The notes: generated by a model not told the origin, from the letters alone. A stretch of 36,909 nucleotides of DNA from GCA-2708415 sp964351905 (GCA_964351905.1 CAYGPG010000018.1:1-36909), one strand, 5' to 3'; positions 1 to 7,306 are shown, numbered from the stretch's first letter. Numbers and translations are program-made.

Positions 1-158
1 GCTTTTAATGCTTCTTGTGCTGCGTTCGCATCACCCGCTGTTAAAGCCAATTCAATTTTCTTGATGAAGGTACGAATACGGTTACGACGCGCACCATTAA
101 TTTCAGCGCGGCGGGCGTTACGACGAATACGTTTTTCTGCAGATGCATGATTTGCCAT
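1..158 (-). CDS. rpsT: 30S ribosomal protein S20, 5' part (runs off the window)
   Basis: The minus strand from the ATG at 158 reads MANHASAEKRIRRNARRAEI and continues in frame to the window edge (52 codons), which is the N-terminus of S20 (bS20), a small helical protein that binds 16S rRNA in the body of the 30S subunit. The family is about 85-90 residues, so roughly 60% is present. A purine-rich AGAAG lies just upstream of the ATG. A TTGACA-N17-TAAAAC promoter at 252-280 gives it its own transcript, separate from the mutM operon on the same strand. The ATG is fixed by the conserved MANxxSAxKR start. Confidence 0.95.
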   Translation of the reverse strand, partial: MANHASAEKRIRRNARRAEINGARRNRIRTFIKKIELALTAGDANAAQEALK

Positions 159-200
159 GGTTAATTCTTCTTTTATCTAATGTTAAAATTCTTATCTTTT

Positions 201-225
201 TTTAGGCTTAAAAAACAGGCCTAAA
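201..225 (-). other. Hairpin in the rpsT leader
   Basis: TTTAGGC (201-207) and GCCTAAA (219-225) form a perfect 7-bp stem with an 11-base loop, inside the untranslated leader between the rpsT promoter and ATG. On the minus strand it is followed by an A-run rather than a T-run, so it is not a terminator for rpsT. A role in rpsT regulation is possible but unproven. Confidence 0.4.
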
Positions 226-251
226 TCCCCGATGTTTCACGAGTTTGTTGT

Positions 252-280
252 GTTTTACGCATCGCACCTATCTTTGTCAA
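252..280 (-). promoter_or_regulatory. Sigma-70-type promoter for rpsT
   Basis: On the minus strand TTGACA (280-275) is followed after 17 bases by TAAAAC (257-252). The -35 is consensus and the spacing optimal. It would give rpsT a leader of roughly 85-90 nt. Confidence 0.65.
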
Positions 281-300
281 GAAAAACCCTCATATTTTCG

Positions 301-714
301 CTATTTCGCGCGATATAGCGGTTTAAGCTGAAAACGTACCAAAGAAGCCTTTTGCGACTGATCCACGGAAATGCTTAATTTCTCGCTTTCACGGCTAAAA
401 ATCAGGGTGTTTTCTTGTTTTTCTTCAAATTTCCAGCCCATTTCGCTTAAACTCACCTTATAAAAGCTCTCAATCTCTGCTTTTGACGCTTTTGGCGCAA
501 TCGCCCCTGCTTCGGCAATACGCCCCGTCGGCTTATCAAAGCTCATCGCCATGGAAGGAACTTCTTCCATATCCGTCATGAGCGGCACATCATAGAGTGT
601 TTCAAAAAATTGCTGATCTTGTGCCTGACCCTGCCCTGCCCACAGCACGATAATGATACCTATATATATCATAGTCCTCGCGCTTGCGCGCATGACGTTT
701 AAAAAAGCTTTCAT
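301..714 (-). CDS. Exported hypothetical protein downstream of mutM
   Basis: A 137-residue protein I do not recognise beyond being a small exported protein. Residues about 1-31 are a signal peptide: a basic start, a hydrophobic stretch (MIYIGIIIVLWA) and a likely cleavage after GQAQA-like residues. The mature part of about 105 residues has no cysteine and no obvious catalytic motif; its second half resembles a small alpha/beta domain. The ATG overlaps the mutM stop by four bases (ATGA, 711-714), so it is translationally coupled to mutM. It ends in TAG. Similar short secreted proteins next to mutM are my recollection for related bacteria, not something the sequence proves. Confidence 0.8.
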   Translation of the reverse strand: MKAFLNVMRASARTMIYIGIIIVLWAGQGQAQDQQFFETLYDVPLMTDMEEVPSMAMSFDKPTGRIAEAGAIAPKASKAEIESFYKVSLSEMGWKFEEKQENTLIFSRESEKLSISVDQSQKASLVRFQLKPLYRAK

Positions 715-1556
715 CTTTGTGTCTTAGCACAAAAATAGGTCGAGCGACCAGATTGAACAATTTTCTTTATACAAGGTTTTTCAATCCCCGCCGCTTTACA
801 TTTCGGGCAAACCTCTCCCGCTCGGTCATAAACAGTAAAACTATGTTGAAAATACCCTAATTCCCCATCGGCATGACGATAATCTTTTAACGTGCTCCCG
901 CCCGCTTTAATCGCACGGCTAAGAACATCGCGCACACATTGTACCAACAGTTGCGCCTTTTCACCCTTAATCAACTCCGCGCGTTTGGTCGGTTTAATGC
1001 CTGCCATATAAAGCGCTTCGCTTGCATATATATTGCCAACCCCCACCACAACTTCTTGATCCAACAAAGCTTGCTTGATTGCTACCTTCTTATTCTTTAA
1101 CCGCGCAGCCAAAACAGGCCCCGAAAATTCATTCCCTAACGGCTCAGGCCCTAAATGAGCAAAAGCTTTATGCGTTTCAATTTCATCCGCGCCTATTAAG
1201 AAGATCATGCCAAAACGGCGTGGGTCATTATAAATAATTTGCGCGCCACTTTTAAGCTCAAGCGTAAAATGATCATGTTTTTGAGGATCGTAACTCTCAC
1301 CCGCAGGAATAATCGTAATCCGCCCTGACATCCCCAAATGGATCACCAGAATATTATCGTCATCAAGATGAATAAGAATATATTTCGCCCGCCTAGAAAG
1401 GTGGTTAACCCTGCGCCCCTCCAATTTCTGTTTCAACTTCGGCGTAAACGGAATGCGTAAATCCTTACGATGCGTTTGCGCTTTCACAATCTCCGCGCCC
1501 TTCAAAGCAGGCTCCAGACCACGCATAACAGTTTCAACTTCGGGAAGTTCAGGCAT
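711..1556 (-). CDS. mutM: Formamidopyrimidine-DNA glycosylase (Fpg/MutM)
   Basis: Base-excision repair enzyme that removes 8-oxoguanine and ring-opened purines and nicks the DNA by beta/delta-elimination. The start MPELPEVETV carries the catalytic Pro2 and Glu3; the lysine of RRAKYILIHL (about residue 57) and the helix-two-turn-helix around VVVGVGNIYASEAL fit the family. Length 281 is slightly above the usual 270-275. The C-terminal zinc finger is odd: Cys250 and Cys253 are followed by Cys262 and Cys276, and the residue expected to be the fourth ligand is Thr279 (FCAKTQR instead of FCxxCQ); I checked this in the DNA at 720-722. The conserved GRST arginine loop is intact. It lies 24 bp downstream of the NRDE gene and overlaps the next gene by 4 bp, so it is in an operon. 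Confidence 0.97.
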   Translation of the reverse strand: MPELPEVETVMRGLEPALKGAEIVKAQTHRKDLRIPFTPKLKQKLEGRRVNHLSRRAKYILIHLDDDNILVIHLGMSGRITIIPAGESYDPQKHDHFTLELKSGAQIIYNDPRRFGMIFLIGADEIETHKAFAHLGPEPLGNEFSGPVLAARLKNKKVAIKQALLDQEVVVGVGNIYASEALYMAGIKPTKRAELIKGEKAQLLVQCVRDVLSRAIKAGGSTLKDYRHADGELGYFQHSFTVYDRAGEVCPKCKAAGIEKPCIKKIVQSGRSTYFCAKTQR

Positions 1557-1580
1557 AAAGAGGTTATATTTTAAATAAGG

Positions 1581-2276
1581 CTAAACCGCAAACTCTTCGT
1601 AAAGATTATGGTCTTCATGTGGGTTTTCCCAGTAACGAAGCATTTTTTGATCTTTAGAGATTTCAAATTGCGTCATGCTTTTTGTGCAAGCGTCATCTCG
1701 GTTCATAAGAACATTATAAGCAGCATCCGCATGATTTTTTCCTATATGAACGGTAGGCGCAGCACCTAAAAAAGGTGTATCTTGTTTTATCCAATCTTGA
1801 AAATCAGAGTAGCGGCTTTCTTTGACTTCATCTTGCAGATAACTGGAGGAGGTGAAAAAGTGCCAATCCACTTCGTCTAATTCACGGCTGTTAAAAGCGT
1901 GCCCGTCCCATGAATACTCACGAGCCTTTTCACTATTAACAATATAAAGAATAAAGCTCGCGTAGTTTTCTGCGTTTAACCTATTCGCTGCCTCAAAAGG
2001 GTCATCCGCTCGTAAAACAAATGGAATAATTGCTCCACGGCTTCTATGCATATTTGAGGTTTTATCTTTTGAACGATAACCATTTAACAAACACGCGATG
2101 ATCCCCGCAACATTAATAGCAGCCCACGTGCCGCCGCCTTTCGTATCCTGCGGCGCAAATATATTCTGGTTTTCCCAGCGATAAGGAGGCTTTTCTTTTT
2201 GACGGGATTTTTGTTCATCCCTGTTCATCGTCACAAGAACGCGCTCATGCGTTCGGTATATTGTTAGTGTGCACAT
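1581..2276 (-). CDS. NRDE (TANGO2-like) family protein
   Basis: 231 residues starting MCTLTIYRTHERVLVTMNRDE, with the family signature Asn18-Arg19-Asp20-Glu21 and an intact N-terminal Cys2. This is the NRDE/DUF833 family, whose eukaryotic member is TANGO2 (HRG-9), linked in recent work to heme trafficking; the bacterial role is not settled. The GGGTWAAIN motif near residue 48 and the LNGYRS region are also typical. Its ATG follows the TAA of the upstream DinB-like gene with no base between, so the two are translationally coupled. A heme link would fit the heme A synthase gene in this window, but that is speculation. Confidence 0.85.
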   Translation of the reverse strand: MCTLTIYRTHERVLVTMNRDEQKSRQKEKPPYRWENQNIFAPQDTKGGGTWAAINVAGIIACLLNGYRSKDKTSNMHRSRGAIIPFVLRADDPFEAANRLNAENYASFILYIVNSEKAREYSWDGHAFNSRELDEVDWHFFTSSSYLQDEVKESRYSDFQDWIKQDTPFLGAAPTVHIGKNHADAAYNVLMNRDDACTKSMTQFEISKDQKMLRYWENPHEDHNLYEEFAV

Positions 2277-2834
2277 TTATCGCTGACTAAGTTCGTGACG
2301 TAATGTCGAAATGGCTTTACCAAAATGATCTGGTAAAGCAATGCCTAGATGGTCGCACTGGCCACTAATGAGCGCAAAATGGTGCTCTGTGTGGGAAATA
2401 GCAAATAAAATTTCACGACCCAAAGTGCTCTCTTGTGGTGCAATATCAAATTGCACATGCACGGCTTCATGCACACTGACAGGTAATTTCAGGTCATTTT
2501 CTTCGATACCCTCAAGAGAATTTTGCGCCTTACGAATAACCTCTTTTGCAATATCACGGTTTGTTTCAATCAACTGGTTACGCTCCCGCGCATCATAATT
2601 AATAGCGCCAGATCCATGTTGTCTGATTAAATTTTCAACAAATTCAATAATATGGCGCGTGTGCTGTCCAATGGAACTGTGTGTTTTATGAAGGCTAAAT
2701 TTATACGGAACCGTTATAATGTAATCTGCATCAGGCACGCAATCTATCATCGCGATACAGTCATTTAATTTACCTATCAAAGCCTGCAGAATAACAGGTT
2801 GGTTTTGAGTTTGGGGTTTAGTCTGTTGTTTCAT
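2277..2834 (-). CDS. DinB-family putative metal-binding protein
   Basis: 185 residues, predicted as a four-helix bundle. The histidines of SIGQHTRHI (His58) and ISHTEHHFALI (His148, His151, His152) are placed as in the DinB/YfiT metal-binding fold, where three histidines hold a divalent metal. Members include thiol-dependent transferases, but the substrate here cannot be read from sequence. It is the first gene of the minus-strand run DinB - NRDE - mutM - exported protein, and its stop abuts the NRDE start. Pairing of DinB-like and NRDE genes recalls other genomes and suggests a shared, unknown task. Despite the name there is no relation to DNA polymerase IV. Confidence 0.75.
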   Translation of the reverse strand: MKQQTKPQTQNQPVILQALIGKLNDCIAMIDCVPDADYIITVPYKFSLHKTHSSIGQHTRHIIEFVENLIRQHGSGAINYDARERNQLIETNRDIAKEVIRKAQNSLEGIEENDLKLPVSVHEAVHVQFDIAPQESTLGREILFAISHTEHHFALISGQCDHLGIALPDHFGKAISTLRHELSQR

Positions 2835-2888
2835 GTTTTTACATTCGCATAATTAAGAAAAAACGCTACAAAAAAAATTATTAAAAAT

Positions 2889-2920
2889 AAAAAAGGCCAG
2901 AAAAAATTCTGGCCTTTTTT
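2889..2920 (-). terminator. Rho-independent terminator of groESL
   Basis: AGGCCAGAA (2894-2902) pairs with TTCTGGCCT (2907-2915), loop AAAA, flanked by A6 and T6, so it can act on either strand. It lies downstream of groEL on the minus strand and upstream of the DinB operon. Confidence 0.85.
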
Positions 2921-2932
2921 AATTCTTTTCAA

Positions 2933-2962
2933 TGGATCCTTCGGTCAAGCCGAAGGATGACA
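2933..2962. repeat. Dispersed palindromic repeat (GGATCC...GGATGACA type)
   Basis: TGGATCCTTCGG-TCAAG-CCGAAGGATGACA forms a hairpin with a CTTCGG/CCGAAG stem. The same unit, with a compensated stem change (CTTCGA/TCGAAG), is the right half of the repeat at 5454-5520. Related units at 8476-8842 share the TGTCAT and GGATCCA ends. Confidence 0.7.
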
Positions 2963-2994
2963 ATATGAGTTAATTAATATCGAAGAGTGTTTTT

Positions 2995-3060
2995 GTTTGG
3001 CTAGGACAGGAAGGCGAAGCGTATTTTTACACGCGAGCCGCAACTGGACAATGTCCAAAC
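2995..3060. repeat. About 65-bp imperfect palindrome, copy 1
   Basis: Terminal GTTTGG (2995-3000) and CCAAAC (3055-3060) enclose AAGGCGAAGCG, an AT-rich core GTATTTTTAC, and CGCGAGC-CGCAAC. It shares AGGC / AGCG / AT hairpin / GCGA / CAAC landmarks with 4880-4939, 7307-7366 and 21267-21363. It lies just 3' of the groEL stop, before the terminator. Confidence 0.5.
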
Positions 3061-3077
3061 GTAAACAATCGAAGATA

Positions 3078-4727
3078 TTAGAAGCCCATACCGCCCATAC
3101 CGCCCATACCACCCATATCAGACATCGCAGGGATATCTTTATCGTCTTGTGGCAAGTCTGTGATAACGGCTTCAGTTGTGATCATGAGACCCGCAACAGA
3201 GGCTGCATCTTGCAACGCAATACGCACAACCTTCACAGGGTCAATAATCCCCATTTTGATCATGTCGACATAATTATCGTTTTGCGCATCAAAGCCATGG
3301 TTGATGTCTTTTTGTTCAAGCAACTTCCCAACAACGATAGAGCCTTCACCACCAGCGTTTTGAACGATCTGACGGATCGGCGCTTGCAACGCACGACGGA
3401 TAATTTCGATACCAACTTGTTGGTCATCATTATCCACTTTCATGCCGTCCAATGCTTTTGAAGCATAAAGAAGAGCGGTTCCACCACCTGCGATGATACC
3501 TTCTTCAACGGCTGCACGGGTGGCGTGCATGGCATCATCAACGCGGTCTTTACGCTCTTTCACTTCAACTTCAGTCGCACCACCGATACGAAGAACCGCA
3601 ACACCGCCTGACAATTTAGCCAAACGCTCCTGCAATTTCTCTTTATCGTAATCAGATGTTGTTGATTCAACCTGAGCACGGATTTGCGCTACGCGTTGCT
3701 CGATCTGGCCTTTGTCGCCTGCACCATCGATAATTGTTGATTCATCCTTCGTGATTTGAACTTTCTTCGCAGTCCCAAGCATATCCATTGTCACAGACTC
3801 AAGCTTTACGCCCAATTCTTCTGACACAACTGCACCACCTGTGAGGATGGCCATATCTTCCATCATCGCCTTACGACGGTCACCAAAGCCAGGCGCCTTA
3901 ACAGCAGCCACTTTCAAGCCACCGCGTAGTTTGTTCACAACAAGTGTCGCCAACGCTTCACCTTCAACATCTTCGGCCACGATCAATAGCGGACGTGATG
4001 ATTGAACAACTTGCTCAAGGATTGGCACCAGCGCCTGCATGTTTGACAATTTATCATCGTGGTAAAGAATATATGGGTTTTCCAACTCACACGTCATCTT
4101 CTCTGAATTTGTCACGAAGTAAGGTGACAAATAACCACGGTCAAACTGCATGCCTTCAACAACTTCAAGCTCGTTATGAAGTGATTTTGCTTCTTCCACA
4201 GTGATAACACCTTCGTTACCCACTTTTTCCATCGCTTCGGCAAGCATTTCACCAATTTCTTTATCGCCATTGGCAGAAATTGTTCCAACTTGTTTGATTT
4301 CTTCGTTGGTTTTAACGTTTTTCGCACGTTTCTTCAGGTCTTCTACAACGGTAATAACAGCGGCTTCGATACCACGTTTTAGATCCATTGGGTTACGACC
4401 CGCAGATACTGCTTTCATACCTTCGCGCAAAATGGCTTGGGCTAAAACAGTCGCTGTTGTCGTCCCATCACCTGCATGCTCAACGGCTTTTGAAGCTACT
4501 TCGCGGATCAGTTGCGCGCCTACATTCTGGCGTGGGTTTTTCAATTCAATTTCTTTGGCAACAGAAACACCATCTTTCGTGGTGCGCGGTGCGCCATAGG
4601 ATTTTTGGATCACAACGTTACGACCTTTTGGTCCTAATGTTACTTTGACTGCGTTGGCAATAATATCAACGCCTTTCATCATTTCATCACGTGCATCTTC
4701 GTGAAATTTTACATCTTTAGCTGACAT
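3078..4727 (-). CDS. groEL: Chaperonin GroEL (Hsp60)
   Basis: 549 residues, full length. It forms the 14-mer ATP-driven folding chamber that works with the GroES lid. The ATP-binding motif DGTTTATVL starts at Asp87, the N-terminus MSAKDVKFHEDARDEM is family-typical, and the C-terminus is the flexible Gly-Gly-Met tail of GroEL. It is the second gene of the groES-groEL operon, with an unusually long 231-bp spacer that holds two GTAG-type palindromes and one 60-bp palindrome. A CTCC (GGAG) ribosome binding site lies just upstream of the ATG. Expression should follow the CIRCE operator in front of groES. TAA stop. Confidence 0.99.
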   Translation of the reverse strand: MSAKDVKFHEDARDEMMKGVDIIANAVKVTLGPKGRNVVIQKSYGAPRTTKDGVSVAKEIELKNPRQNVGAQLIREVASKAVEHAGDGTTTATVLAQAILREGMKAVSAGRNPMDLKRGIEAAVITVVEDLKKRAKNVKTNEEIKQVGTISANGDKEIGEMLAEAMEKVGNEGVITVEEAKSLHNELEVVEGMQFDRGYLSPYFVTNSEKMTCELENPYILYHDDKLSNMQALVPILEQVVQSSRPLLIVAEDVEGEALATLVVNKLRGGLKVAAVKAPGFGDRRKAMMEDMAILTGGAVVSEELGVKLESVTMDMLGTAKKVQITKDESTIIDGAGDKGQIEQRVAQIRAQVESTTSDYDKEKLQERLAKLSGGVAVLRIGGATEVEVKERKDRVDDAMHATRAAVEEGIIAGGGTALLYASKALDGMKVDNDDQQVGIEIIRRALQAPIRQIVQNAGGEGSIVVGKLLEQKDINHGFDAQNDNYVDMIKMGIIDPVKVVRIALQDAASVAGLMITTEAVITDLPQDDKDIPAMSDMGGMGGMGGMGF

Positions 4728-4755
4728 TTTTTAATTCTCCTTTGTTGAATTAAGT

Positions 4756-4784
4756 GGCCTCAGGCGTGCAGGCACGCTACGGCC
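4756..4784 (-). repeat. GTAG-type (REP-like) hairpin, copy 1, groEL leader
   Basis: Read on the minus strand: GGCC-GTA, stem GCGTGC/GCACGC, then CTGA-GGCC. It shares GTA and CTGA in the internal loop with 4802-4828, 5273-5301 and 29023-29051, while the stem bases differ in a compensated way. It lies 28 bp upstream of the groEL ATG. Confidence 0.7.
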
Positions 4785-4801
4785 GGTTACTTATTTGTTT
4801 G

Positions 4802-4828
4802 CCCTCAGGGTCGCAAGCGACCTACGGG
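4802..4828 (-). repeat. GTAG-type (REP-like) hairpin, copy 2, groES-groEL spacer
   Basis: On the minus strand: CCC-GTA, stem GGTCGC/GCGACC with TT loop, CTGA-GGG. The stem is entirely different from the other copies yet perfectly paired, so the fold rather than the sequence is kept. Confidence 0.7.
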
Positions 4829-4879
4829 GTTCTTAAATTTAATTGATTTAATTATTGTCTGATTAAACAAAAAGTTTTT

Positions 4880-4939
4880 GGTGATGGTTAGGCAAATTTT
4901 TGAGCGTACATTTGTACGTGACTAAAATTTAACGACACC
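4880..4939. repeat. 60-bp imperfect palindrome, copy 2
   Basis: GGTG (4880-4883) and CACC (4936-4939) are the ends. Inside are AGGC, AAATTTT/AAAATTT, GAGCG, a core CGTACA-TT-TGTACG and AACGAC. It sits between groES and the two GTAG hairpins in the intercistronic spacer. Confidence 0.5.
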
Positions 4940-4958
4940 AACGCCGGAAACTTGAAGT

Positions 4959-5249
4959 TTAAGCGGCAATAACTCCTATAATATCGGATTCATTCATCAC
5001 CATTAATTCTTCACCGTCTACCATCACTTCGGTACCGGCCCATTTTGAAAAGATCACGCGATCACCAGATTTTACATCTAATGGGCGAACATCTCCGTTA
5101 TCGTTCACGTGGCCTGTGCCAACGGCGACAACTTCACCTTCCATAGGCTTATCTTTGGCTGTGTCAGGAATAATGATTCCCCCAGCTGTTTTTTCTGCTA
5201 GCTCAGTACGACGCAACAGAACTCTGTCATGTAATGGACGAAATTTCAT
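4959..5249 (-). CDS. groES: Co-chaperonin GroES (Hsp10)
   Basis: 96 residues, the usual length. It forms the seven-membered lid that caps GroEL. MKFRPLHDRVLLRR is the family start, the mobile loop that grips GroEL lies at about residues 16-34 (TELAEKTAGGIIIPDTA), and KWAGTEV and VMNESDIIGV complete the barrel. First gene of the groES-groEL operon, behind a sigma-70 promoter with a CIRCE operator 119 bp upstream. A GGAG ribosome binding site precedes the ATG and a GTAG-type hairpin ends 23 bp upstream of it. TAA stop. Confidence 0.99.
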   Translation of the reverse strand: MKFRPLHDRVLLRRTELAEKTAGGIIIPDTAKDKPMEGEVVAVGTGHVNDNGDVRPLDVKSGDRVIFSKWAGTEVMVDGEELMVMNESDIIGVIAA

Positions 5250-5272
5250 ATCTATTTTCTCCTTTTTAAGTG

Positions 5273-5301
5273 GCCCTCAGGCGGGTAAACCCGCTACGGG
5301 C
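5273..5301 (-). repeat. GTAG-type (REP-like) hairpin, copy 3, groES leader
   Basis: On the minus strand: GCCC-GTA, stem GCGGGT/ACCCGC with TT loop, CTGA-GGGC. It lies in the transcribed leader, between the CIRCE operator and the groES ribosome binding site. Confidence 0.7.
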
Positions 5302-5367
5302 GTGTCCTTAAGCATAATAAAATGCTCAACGAACTTTTCGATATCCTAACACCTCACCATGAGCGTG

Positions 5368-5394
5368 TTAGCACTCCGCATTTGGGAGTGCCAA
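5368..5394 (-). promoter_or_regulatory. CIRCE operator (HrcA binding site) of groESL
   Basis: TTAGCACTC (5368-5376), a 9-base spacer and GAGTGCCAA (5386-5394). This matches the CIRCE consensus TTAGCACTC-N9-GAGTGCTAA with one mismatch in the right arm. HrcA represses chaperonin genes from CIRCE and releases on heat shock. It begins immediately downstream of the -10 box, overlapping the expected transcription start. Confidence 0.93.
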
Positions 5395-5396
5395 TT

Positions 5397-5424
5397 TTAT
5401 AACGCACTGTGACCTTATATTCAA
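5397..5424 (-). promoter_or_regulatory. Sigma-70-type promoter for groESL
   Basis: On the minus strand TTGAAT (5424-5419), 16-base spacer, TTATAA (5402-5397). The CIRCE operator abuts the -10, as in HrcA-controlled promoters. I saw no separate heat-shock-sigma promoter. Confidence 0.65.
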
Positions 5425-5453
5425 GAACAAAATATAAATTCACTACCCACCCC

Positions 5454-5520
5454 TGTCATACTGCGGCTTGACCGCAGCATCCATTGAACTTGGATCCTTC
5501 GATCAAGTCGAAGGATGACA
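5454..5520. repeat. Paired dispersed palindromic repeat
   Basis: Two hairpin units head to head: TGTCAT + CTGCGG-CTTGA-CCGCAG + CATCCA, a short link, then TGGATC + CTTCGA-TCAAG-TCGAAG + GATGACA. The ends TGTCAT/ATGACA are inverted. It lies between groESL and usg promoters. Confidence 0.7.
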
Positions 5521-5550
5521 AATTTTACTAATAATCTCGTAACTATTTTA

Positions 5551-5559
5551 TGATATAAT
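5551..5559 (+). promoter_or_regulatory. Extended -10 promoter of usg
   Basis: TGA-TATAAT is a consensus extended -10. Its 3' end is 6 bases before the usg ATG at 5566, so transcription would begin at or next to the start codon. Confidence 0.6.
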
Positions 5560-5565
5560 TAAAAA

Positions 5566-5829
5566 ATGGATGAACTGGTTATTCAACTTGAGGGCTATCG
5601 TTTAACAACCGCGCAGATTTATTATCATCTGCCCGATGCGCCTGACTTACTTCAAGAATTTATCTGGCAGCATTACGACCTCGCCCCGAAATTCCCAAAA
5701 CTTTATAATTTTCTAGATTTTTGGCAAAAAGAAATCGAAGGCCCCTTACACAGCGTCTACGTCGCCAAACGCGAAATCATCAGCCCCACAAACAACCGCG
5801 TTTTCGACGCCGAATTTACGCTGCAGTAG
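5566..5829 (+). CDS. usg: Usg family protein, probably from a leaderless mRNA
   Basis: 87 residues reading LEGYRLTTAQIYYHLPD, then LLQEFIWQHYDLAPKFP, LYNFLDFWQKEIEGPLHSV and a basic/acidic end. These blocks match Usg, a small soluble protein first noted upstream of trp genes and found across alphaproteobacteria; its function is unknown. The full family length is present. No ribosome binding site is seen and an extended -10 box lies 6 bases upstream, so the mRNA is probably leaderless. It converges on the ferredoxin gene with no intergenic base (stops at 5827-5829 and 5830-5832). TAG stop. Confidence 0.9.
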   Translation: MDELVIQLEGYRLTTAQIYYHLPDAPDLLQEFIWQHYDLAPKFPKLYNFLDFWQKEIEGPLHSVYVAKREIISPTNNRVFDAEFTLQ

Positions 5830-6150
5830 TCACTCAATTTCCGTCCCTGGCGCGATAGTTACTTTCAATCCATCCAGCTCTTCGCTCATGATCAATTGGC
5901 AGGAAAGCCTCGAATTATCTTCAACATCTATGGCTTCATCGAGCATGTCTTCTTCTTCATCGCGCATATCGTGCAATTTATTTATCCATTCTGGAGCGAC
6001 ATACACATGACAGGTCGCACAGCAACACGCACCTCCGCATTCGGCTTTTAGGTCTAAGCCATGATCTTTGATAATTTCCATCACGCGCCAGCCTTCTAAA
6101 GCATCCAGCGTGTGTTCCTTACCGTCTCTATCGGTGACAAAAATTTTCAT
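5830..6150 (-). CDS. Adrenodoxin-type [2Fe-2S] ferredoxin
   Basis: 106 residues. The cluster is held by Cys38, Cys44, Cys47 (the CGGxxxCATCHVYV loop) and Cys84 (SRLSCQL), the C-x5-C-x2-C-xn-C pattern of vertebrate-adrenodoxin/FdxB proteins. Cys42 and Cys43 are extra cysteines inside the loop, where the family usually has C-A. The acidic stretch DEEEDMLDEAIDVED (about 64-78) is the partner-docking helix. It transfers electrons to cytochromes P450 or to Fe-S assembly in relatives. Last gene of the minus-strand cluster containing a ferredoxin-NADP reductase at 7385-8425, its probable electron donor. The absence of an adjacent isc operon leaves the acceptor open. Confidence 0.92.
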   Translation of the reverse strand: MKIFVTDRDGKEHTLDALEGWRVMEIIKDHGLDLKAECGGACCCATCHVYVAPEWINKLHDMRDEEEDMLDEAIDVEDNSRLSCQLIMSEELDGLKVTIAPGTEIE

Positions 6151-6160
6151 GATTTCTACT

Positions 6161-6940
6161 CTATTGTTTCTTTAAGCCTAAGAGTTGCATAATCACAATC
6201 GTTAGCCCCGCCGTGCAGATCAAGTTTTTAAACATGTCCACCGCCATACGGATAAGGTTAGAAATATTTTCTAACAGAATATTGTTTTGCCCCTCTGGCG
6301 CAGCGTTTAGGAAAACATTCCCCACTGTTTGCATGATAAATATTGCAGGGACAACGCACACCAACCACACAAAAATCATTTGAAAGGTCGTGGAGAGCGG
6401 CTGTACTCTTTGAACAAATAATTTCGGCGGCGTATTGACCGCCAAAGGAATATAAAACCAAATATAGCGAAACAACATAATCGTCGCGATCAACATCACA
6501 ATACCTACAATCGCCACAGACGGGTCCGCCTCTTCAGGGGTCATATCCATCGGAATATAGTTCATAAAAAAGCTGAAATACCCCGCCATGCCAAGGTTAA
6601 TCAAGGTAAACGCGATAGAGCCACTGAGAACCCCGCGCCCGCGTAATTTTAATTGCTTGATATCCGCCTTATCATCCCCTGTGGGTCGAAACGGCCAGCG
6701 ATGCCCCACCACAATGGTCCGCACCCAATGCGACAATAACCATCCTTCCGCAAAATAAGCCGGCACCATGATAAGCGAAAGACGAATAATATTATTATCC
6801 TTCACCACAATATCGGCGAGCGTAAAAAAGAAAAACTTCACAAGCAAAGGCACAAGCAGCATCGGCAATAAATAAGCTCGCTCATCCCACGTTTTCTTGT
6901 ACGCCAGTCCTGCAATTTGAATAATGTCTATAGAAGCCAT
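6161..6940 (-). CDS. Multi-pass inner-membrane protein of unknown function
   Basis: 259 residues with about five or six hydrophobic spans: near 24-45 (LLPMLLVPLLVKFFFFTLADI), 53-72, 105-127, 143-172, 186-207 and 236-255. I do not recognise a family with certainty. The loop HRWPFRPTGDDKADIKQLKLRGRG carries the only large charged cytoplasmic segment. No catalytic motif is visible. It lies 10 bp upstream of the ferredoxin gene and 7 bp downstream of the tautomerase-like gene, so the three are one transcript. TAG stop. Confidence 0.75.
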   Translation of the reverse strand: MASIDIIQIAGLAYKKTWDERAYLLPMLLVPLLVKFFFFTLADIVVKDNNIIRLSLIMVPAYFAEGWLLSHWVRTIVVGHRWPFRPTGDDKADIKQLKLRGRGVLSGSIAFTLINLGMAGYFSFFMNYIPMDMTPEEADPSVAIVGIVMLIATIMLFRYIWFYIPLAVNTPPKLFVQRVQPLSTTFQMIFVWLVCVVPAIFIMQTVGNVFLNAAPEGQNNILLENISNLIRMAVDMFKNLICTAGLTIVIMQLLGLKKQ

Positions 6941-6947
6941 TAATTTT

Positions 6948-7271
6948 TTAAATTCCTATTTCCATTTCCCAAGTCATCGGGATAAGCGTCAAATTAATCG
7001 GCGTTTTAAAATCAGAACTTTCTTTCCACGCCTTTACATCAGCCTTAATGTCCGCCATCAAATCAGGACGCTTTTCCATGATATGCGCTGACATCTCAAC
7101 AAAAATTTCAATGGGGTCGGCTTTTAAAACAAGCTCATGCGAATTCACATAAACAAAAACTTCTTTAATTTCTGTATGCTTAGATACGATATTCAAAATC
7201 TCATTTGATAAAATTTCAATATCAGGTTTTTGAACTTGGGCTGTGTCGTAATCAATACGGATAATTGGCAT
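6948..7271 (-). CDS. Putative tautomerase-superfamily protein
   Basis: 107 residues starting MPIIRIDYD, so Pro would be N-terminal after Met removal, as the catalytic base of 4-oxalocrotonate tautomerases, CHMI and MIF. The beta-alpha-beta order of IIRIDYD - long helix (DIEILSNEILNIVSKHT) - EVFVYVN supports that fold, and the length is closest to CHMI/MIF-like proteins. The second half is not clearly a repeat of the first. Substrate unknown. A GGAG ribosome binding site lies upstream. It is part of the FNR / tautomerase / membrane protein / ferredoxin run, although a 60-bp palindrome separates it from FNR. An unrelated fold with a chance Pro2 is possible. Confidence 0.6.
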   Translation of the reverse strand: MPIIRIDYDTAQVQKPDIEILSNEILNIVSKHTEIKEVFVYVNSHELVLKADPIEIFVEMSAHIMEKRPDLMADIKADVKAWKESSDFKTPINLTLIPMTWEMEIGI

Positions 7272-7306
7272 GAGGTGCTCCTTTTTTAGTTATTTTGCTT
7301 TTATTG

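Noticed and set aside
4201..4599. Long open frames opposite groEL and opposite rne, rplV and fusA
   Set aside because: They are antisense shadows of strongly conserved genes with no ribosome binding site or recognisable product; composition follows the codon bias of the true gene.
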